DNA of 47,413 nucleotides. Origin: Rikenellaceae bacterium. Its GTDB lineage: Bacteria > Bacteroidota > Bacteroidia > Bacteroidales > Rikenellaceae. The stretch is from the NCBI GenBank assembly GCA_020859685.1, contig JAJBVT010000090.1:1-47413 (forward strand), given 5' to 3'. A program made the position numbers and the translations under genes. Below the pieces are notes generated by a model. It was not told the origin of the DNA and ran no database searches. It worked only from the letters and a program-made list of their open reading frames with translations. This document shows, piece by piece, positions 43,644 through 47,413 of the stretch; position 1 is the first letter of the stretch; every line of letters begins with the position of its first letter.

Positions 43644-46019
43644 TCAGAACGGGTAACCCACCCCGAAATTTATCACCGTATCGCCTATCTTGAACCGTTC
43701 CACCCAGCGGTGGCCGACCGGCTCGTTGGGATTGTGAAGTTTATAACCGAAGTCGAATCGAATCACGGCCACGTTTATATCGAACCGCATCCCCAGTCCG
43801 GTATTCAGGCCGAGCTGTTTGTAGAAGCGGTCGAAACGGAATACCGACGCCTCGTCCTGTCCCGCTTTCTTGATATTCCAGATATTCCCGAGGTCGAAGA
43901 ACACCGCCCCCCGCAGGAATTTCCAGACCGGGAACCGGAACTCCATATTCGCTTCGAGTTTCATATCGCCCAACTGGTTTGGATAGGTGTCGTCGATAAT
44001 CGCCGAATTACCCGGGCCGAGTTTACGCGGTATCCACCCGCGCATACTATTACTGCCTCCCGCCCAGAACAGACGGTCGAACGGTATCGAGGTGGCGTTG
44101 CCGTAGGCCCGTCCGTAACCGCCGTAGAGACGGAAAGCGATATTGGTCTTGGGACCGAATATTATCCGGTCGCTGATGCTCCCGTCGATACGGAAATACT
44201 GCCCGTAACGGATACCGAATATCTTATAGTAGTCCCTCTCCTCGTTGCGAACCGGATTGGAGAATATTTTCGTGGCAAGGTTGAATAGGTTACCCGCAGT
44301 CTCCCAGTTGAACCTCAGCACGAACGATTTATTCCCCAGCCCCGAGGCGCCGAGCTGCGAATTGAATACGTAAGTACCCGAGATACCTCCCACCAGCTGG
44401 TCCTCGTAGCTGTTACGCAGGTAGGGGTTTTCTATTGATTCGAAATACTCCTCGTCGATATACCCGCGCTTTATAAGGTTCAGGTCCACCGGTTTGACCG
44501 AAAAAGTGCTCCGGCGCCGGTTGCTCCAGCTATAACCCCACCCTATGCTCGAAAGGGTGCGGTTGTAGAGCTTACGGTTCTGGGCGTTCACGGAAACCTC
44601 TACCTTCGTTCGCGGGTTCACGGCCCGGTTGTACCGGTCGATATTGAACGGTGTAAGGAACCTCGGGAACGATATCGACACCCCACCCCCGAGTTCGAAG
44701 TTGGCCTCCCCCGTGCGCAGGAACTCGTACCCACCCGTAAAGGTGACTTCGAACAGTTCGGCCCCTCGGAAAAAGTTGCGATTCTGGTACCCTACCGTTG
44801 CGCTGATGGCGTTGAAGCTGGAAGAAGTGGTCCCTTCCAGCTCGATCTTATATCCCTGCCGGAGCGTCGGAACGCAGGTGATATAGCAGGTCAGGTATTT
44901 CTCGGTGGTCGTACCCCCGGGAGACTGCTCGTCCTCGCCGCCTATGAAGGTGACGATATTATCCGCACCTGTCTCCCCGTCGGGATAGAATACGATATTG
45001 GAGTTGCGGTAATACCCTAACCTCAGCAGGTTGGAGTGCGACCGGCGGACAAGGTCTTCGTCGTATATGTAATTGGGATAGAGACTGACGGCCTGCCGCA
45101 GTATCTCCTCCTTCACCTTGGGTTTATGGCCCCGCGTGTGCATAACGTACAGGCCGCGGTATTCGGTGGTGTCCATCCGGTTGTAGTAATTCTCGTCCGT
45201 GGCGGCGAGCATCGGGTCGAAATTGGGATTGATGATTATCCGGGAAATACGGTATATACTGCTGTTCTCGTACACCGGCAGGCCCTCGGACGTGTAGTCG
45301 GAGATACGCTGTTTAAACTCCACCACGAGGTCCTTCACACGGGGGTCGTCCGTCGCGTCGCCGTAGAATTCAATCATATTCTGGGTAAAGTCGTAGTAGC
45401 CGTTGTTGCGCAGGTATCGGGTGATTCGTTCCTTCTCGTCGCTGAGTATATTACCGTCCAGTATGTCTCCGCTACGGAGCAGGGTGCTACTGCTGTCCTG
45501 CATCACTACCTGCCGCAGGAACTCATCGCGGAACTCGTACGTGATTTCGCCTATACGGTAGGGTTCGTTTTGTTCTATCAGGTAGGTCACCCGCGCCCTT
45601 TTGCGCCGGGTGGTATCGACCCGGTATTCGACCTCCGAGTCGTAGAAACCGGAATACTGTACGTAATCGTGTATCAGGTCGGCCGAGCGGCGTACTGCCG
45701 TACTGTCCAGCAGAACCGGTTCATCGCCGAGTCTGCGCAGGGTACGGTTCCACCAGTTCTTGCGGGTGGTATCCGGACTGGCCATATTGTAGAGCTGGAG
45801 GTATAGATTGGTGCCGAGGAACCGGCGGTTAGGCTGGGTCTGAATATACCCTTCCACGTCCGCGGCCTTGATTCGCTCCTTCCGGGGTGCCTCCTTGTCC
45901 TCGGCCACCTTGTTTTTCGTCAGCAGATACTGCCCACGTTCCAGCCGCCGTGTGGGGCTGCACGAGCATGCCAGCACCGCCATACCCACGAACAAGAGAT
46001 ATTTTAACCGACCCGCCAC
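43644..46019 (-). CDS. tamL: TamL-type lipoprotein, Omp85/BamA-TamA superfamily
   Basis: Outer-membrane Omp85-family protein that in Bacteroidetes replaces TamA and is lipid-anchored. The signal peptide has a lipobox at VLAC (Cys18), with Cys20 two residues later. POTRA-like modules follow (for example VEGYIQTQPNRRFLGTNLYLQLYN, TYLIEQNEPYRIGEITYEF, IYRISRIIINPNFDP), then a 16-strand barrel in the C-terminal half. That half contains the characteristic FDRLFWAGGSNSMRGWIPRKLGPG region and ends with the beta-signal-like VINFGVGYPF (terminal aromatic). 791 residues is a normal length. It lies 13 bases downstream of the nitroreductase gene, probably in one transcript. No tamB partner is in the window. 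Confidence 0.94.
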   Translation of the reverse strand: MAGRLKYLLFVGMAVLACSCSPTRRLERGQYLLTKNKVAEDKEAPRKERIKAADVEGYIQTQPNRRFLGTNLYLQLYNMASPDTTRKNWWNRTLRRLGDEPVLLDSTAVRRSADLIHDYVQYSGFYDSEVEYRVDTTRRKRARVTYLIEQNEPYRIGEITYEFRDEFLRQVVMQDSSSTLLRSGDILDGNILSDEKERITRYLRNNGYYDFTQNMIEFYGDATDDPRVKDLVVEFKQRISDYTSEGLPVYENSSIYRISRIIINPNFDPMLAATDENYYNRMDTTEYRGLYVMHTRGHKPKVKEEILRQAVSLYPNYIYDEDLVRRSHSNLLRLGYYRNSNIVFYPDGETGADNIVTFIGGEDEQSPGGTTTEKYLTCYITCVPTLRQGYKIELEGTTSSSFNAISATVGYQNRNFFRGAELFEVTFTGGYEFLRTGEANFELGGGVSISFPRFLTPFNIDRYNRAVNPRTKVEVSVNAQNRKLYNRTLSSIGWGYSWSNRRRSTFSVKPVDLNLIKRGYIDEEYFESIENPYLRNSYEDQLVGGISGTYVFNSQLGASGLGNKSFVLRFNWETAGNLFNLATKIFSNPVRNEERDYYKIFGIRYGQYFRIDGSISDRIIFGPKTNIAFRLYGGYGRAYGNATSIPFDRLFWAGGSNSMRGWIPRKLGPGNSAIIDDTYPNQLGDMKLEANMEFRFPVWKFLRGAVFFDLGNIWNIKKAGQDEASVFRFDRFYKQLGLNTGLGMRFDINVAVIRFDFGYKLHNPNEPVGHRWVERFKIGDTVINFGVGYPF

Positions 46020-46032
46020 CGAATCCTGTCGC

Positions 46033-46779
46033 CTACTGGTTAAAGAAACCCTGTTCCCTAAGACACTCCATATAAGAGCGGGAAATAGCGAGATTGTCCT
46101 CGCCCCGGTACCTCCGCTCGGTAAATATCCGGGCGAGGTTCGGCAGGCCGTTTGCTTCGAGCAGCCCGGCGGTCTCTTCGCTCCGCTCCCGCTTGTGCCA
46201 GATGCGGTCGATATCTTCGGGGGTATAATCTCTGTAAATCTCCCGGTGGACCACCCCGTCCACGGGAAGACGGTCCGTCAGGGGTGTCTCCGTTGCGGGG
46301 TGGCCCACAACCATCGCCGTGACCGGCACGACCCCTTCGGGAAGCGACAGGATTTCGCATATCTGCCGGGCGGTATAAATCGCGGTGCCCAGATAGCAGA
46401 TACCCAGCCCGTGGGCCTCCGCTTCGAGTGCCGCATTCTGGGACGCCAACAGGGCGTCGGTGGCCGCGTTAACGAACCAGGCGAAATTATCGTAAACCGG
46501 CTCCGCCCCCCGCTGACGGCACCAGAGCGAGAACCTGCGTATATCAGCGCAGAAGGTCAGAAGCACCGGAGCCTGCACCACGCACGGCTGGTTGAAATGG
46601 CACGGGGCCAGTTTCTCCCTCATCTCCGCGTCCTGCGTCACCACAATACTATACAATTGCATGTTTCCCGTGGTGGACGCGCGGGTAGCCGCGGTAAGAA
46701 TCTCGTCCAAAACTTCTTCGGATACCGGTTCGCCCGTGTAACTGCGCACCGACCTGTGGTTCCTTATCTCATTTATCAT
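46033..46779 (-). CDS. FMN-dependent nitroreductase, NfsA/Frp-like
   Basis: Flavoprotein of the nitroreductase family that uses NAD(P)H to reduce nitro groups, quinones or flavins in the cytosol. The N-terminal FMN-binding motif is RNHRSVRSYTGEPVSEEVLDEILTAATRASTTGNMQ. A dimer/FMN segment (TDALLASQNAALEAEAHGLGICYLGT) and VVPVTAMVVGHPA follow, both standard in the family. The C-terminal extension (about residues 190-248, ending CLREQGFFNQ) is as found in NfsA-like members. Length 248 is normal. It precedes tamL by 13 bases. A -7 box (TATTTTTG, minus strand, 46831-46838) lies about 50 bases upstream without a clear -33. Confidence 0.93.
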   Translation of the reverse strand: MINEIRNHRSVRSYTGEPVSEEVLDEILTAATRASTTGNMQLYSIVVTQDAEMREKLAPCHFNQPCVVQAPVLLTFCADIRRFSLWCRQRGAEPVYDNFAWFVNAATDALLASQNAALEAEAHGLGICYLGTAIYTARQICEILSLPEGVVPVTAMVVGHPATETPLTDRLPVDGVVHREIYRDYTPEDIDRIWHKRERSEETAGLLEANGLPNLARIFTERRYRGEDNLAISRSYMECLREQGFFNQ

Positions 46780-46830
46780 AACGCCTCCGGGGTTTTATCC
46801 ACCGGCCGATTACCGGTCCGGTATAATCTA

Positions 46831-46838
46831 CAAAAATA
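46831..46838 (-). promoter_or_regulatory. Candidate -7 box of the nitroreductase-tamL transcript (TATTTTTG)
   Basis: Exact match to TAnnTTTG on the minus strand, about 50 bases before the nitroreductase ATG. No -33 TTTG at 19-21 bases. Confidence 0.4.
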
Positions 46839-46980
46839 GCAAGAAATTCCGCACCCATACCTACCGGCGGGCTTATTTATCGCCCGCCTTTCCGTTTATT
46901 AAATCCGATCGCCGGGATTGCAATTACCGGGAGGTTAATTTAGCCGGAAAATACGGGAAATAATCAGGGTAATTACATAC

Positions 46981-47084
46981 ATGTTTACCGTAAGTGGAAA
47001 AGTACGTCTTCAATGCCGACGTGCGGCTGCCGGGGGCGGGGTGGCGGGCCGCTAAAAAACATAGTGCAATAGTGCGAGTAGTTA
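46981..47084. repeat. Intergenic repeat, copy 2
   Basis: Second copy of the element at 36844-36949, about three-quarters identical by eye. It contains GTGCGGCTGCC and GGCGGGCCGC arms that could form a hairpin, followed by TAAAAAAC. The 46780-47413 stretch otherwise holds only the candidate promoter and the G-rich tract at the right edge. Confidence 0.6.
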
Positions 47085-47090
47085 CAATAG

Positions 47091-47413
47091 TTAGAAACTC
47101 GACCGGATAACCTTTACCCCCTGGCATTTCTTGCCGGGATGACGGACGGTACGGGACAGTTCCGACCACAGCGGTGGACGGGGTGGTGCACAGTAGCGGC
47201 CGGGGTAGAGGTGGAATCGGTGGCCGGGGTAATGGCCGGGATAGCGGTAATAGCGACGGCTGTTACGGGCGAAGCGGTGGTGATAACGGTGGCATAAAAC
47301 CGGTTCAAAGTATCGGCCGGAAGTAGTGGTAGCGGTGGCGGGGTAATGGCAAGTGTAATGGTAAAACGACAGCCGTTGTTGCGGGGTAATCGGGAGTAAA
47401 GTGGCGGTAATAT
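47091..47413 (-). CDS. Possible partial CDS running in from the right edge
   Basis: On the minus strand a frame is open from the window edge to a TAA at 47091-47093 (about 107 codons, no start inside the window). It would encode a Tyr/His/Arg/Pro-rich C-terminus (RYYRYPGHYPGHRFHLYPG is the clearest stretch), of a kind seen in some secreted Bacteroidetes proteins. A second minus-strand frame is also open here (Thr/Ala/Pro-rich), because the plus strand of this tract is G-rich and poor in TTA, CTA and TCA. The call is therefore weak, and the tract may be non-coding. Confidence 0.25.
   Translation of the reverse strand, partial: ITATLLPITPQQRLSFYHYTCHYPATATTTSGRYFEPVLCHRYHHRFARNSRRYYRYPGHYPGHRFHLYPGRYCAPPRPPLWSELSRTVRHPGKKCQGVKVIRSSF

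Noticed and set aside
36844-47084. The two intergenic repeats as ends of a 10-kb transposon
   Set aside because: The genes between them (trpS, clc, MATE, tamL and others) are ordinary housekeeping-type genes, no recombinase is present, and the repeats are only moderately similar.
1-47413. tRNA, rRNA, CRISPR arrays, insertion sequences, prophage genes
   Set aside because: Reading the intergenic regions on both strands gave no cloverleaf-like sequence, regular spaced repeats, transposase or phage protein. A tRNAscan or profile search would be decisive.

Overview
The window looks like a chromosomal segment from a GC-rich member of the Bacteroidales, most like the Rikenellaceae/Alistipes group. 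That placement is by gene content and was not checked by search. The signs are a SusC/SusD pair controlled by an ECF sigma factor and a FecR-type anti-sigma factor, many lipoproteins with acidic residues just after the lipid-bearing cysteine, a TamL-type lipoprotein Omp85, TapB-like and DUF4988-like proteins, and promoters of the Bacteroidetes type (TTTG, about 20 bases, TAnnTTTG), most clearly in front of lon and the MATE gene. I saw no tRNA, rRNA, CRISPR array, insertion sequence or prophage gene.

Layout. 0.2-6.4 kb: a complete tripartite RND efflux operon (adaptor, pump, outer-membrane channel). 6.4-6.7 kb: a cluster of degenerate GTCATTCTGAAC-type intergenic repeats. 6.8-9.4 kb: a one-TM protein of unknown function with C-terminal MORN-like repeats, convergent with a small secreted protein. 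9.7-15.1 kb: lon and valS, divergently transcribed. 15.2-18.4 kb: an unknown lipoprotein and an MsbA-type ABC exporter. 18.7-36.7 kb: the accessory core of the window. 37.2-46.8 kb: ordinary genes (TapB-like, trpS, ClC channel, MATE exporter, cytidylate-kinase-like protein, TamL, nitroreductase). 46.8-47.4 kb: a non-coding stretch with a second copy of a repeat also found at 36.8 kb, then a G-rich tract that may hold the end of a gene running in from the right.

The core locus has two divergent arms. The minus arm encodes ECF sigma, FecR, SusC with an N-terminal STN signalling domain, SusD, and a secreted S1/P1-type nuclease, and ends in a strong terminator. The plus arm encodes three tandem paralogous surface lipoproteins with a DUF4988-like coiled-coil start and GLUG/beta-helix middle, then a GDPD-family lipoprotein. 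The three paralogues differ at the C-terminus: a phosphodiester glycosidase (NAGPA/DUF2233) domain, no enzyme domain, and a DUF4886/SGNH-like domain. No glycoside hydrolase, polysaccharide lyase or peptidase is visible. Three of the enzymes belong to phosphodiester-cleaving families. My inference is a surface uptake system for a phosphodiester-containing polymer such as nucleic acid, a teichoic-acid-like polymer or a phosphoglycan.

Two details make this locus worth attention. A shared two-part motif (GTGTAGAGACC ... ACAAAAGACC) lies in the same orientation upstream of both susC and the sigma gene. The S1/P1 nuclease has glutamine in place of one of nine canonical zinc ligands while keeping the other eight.
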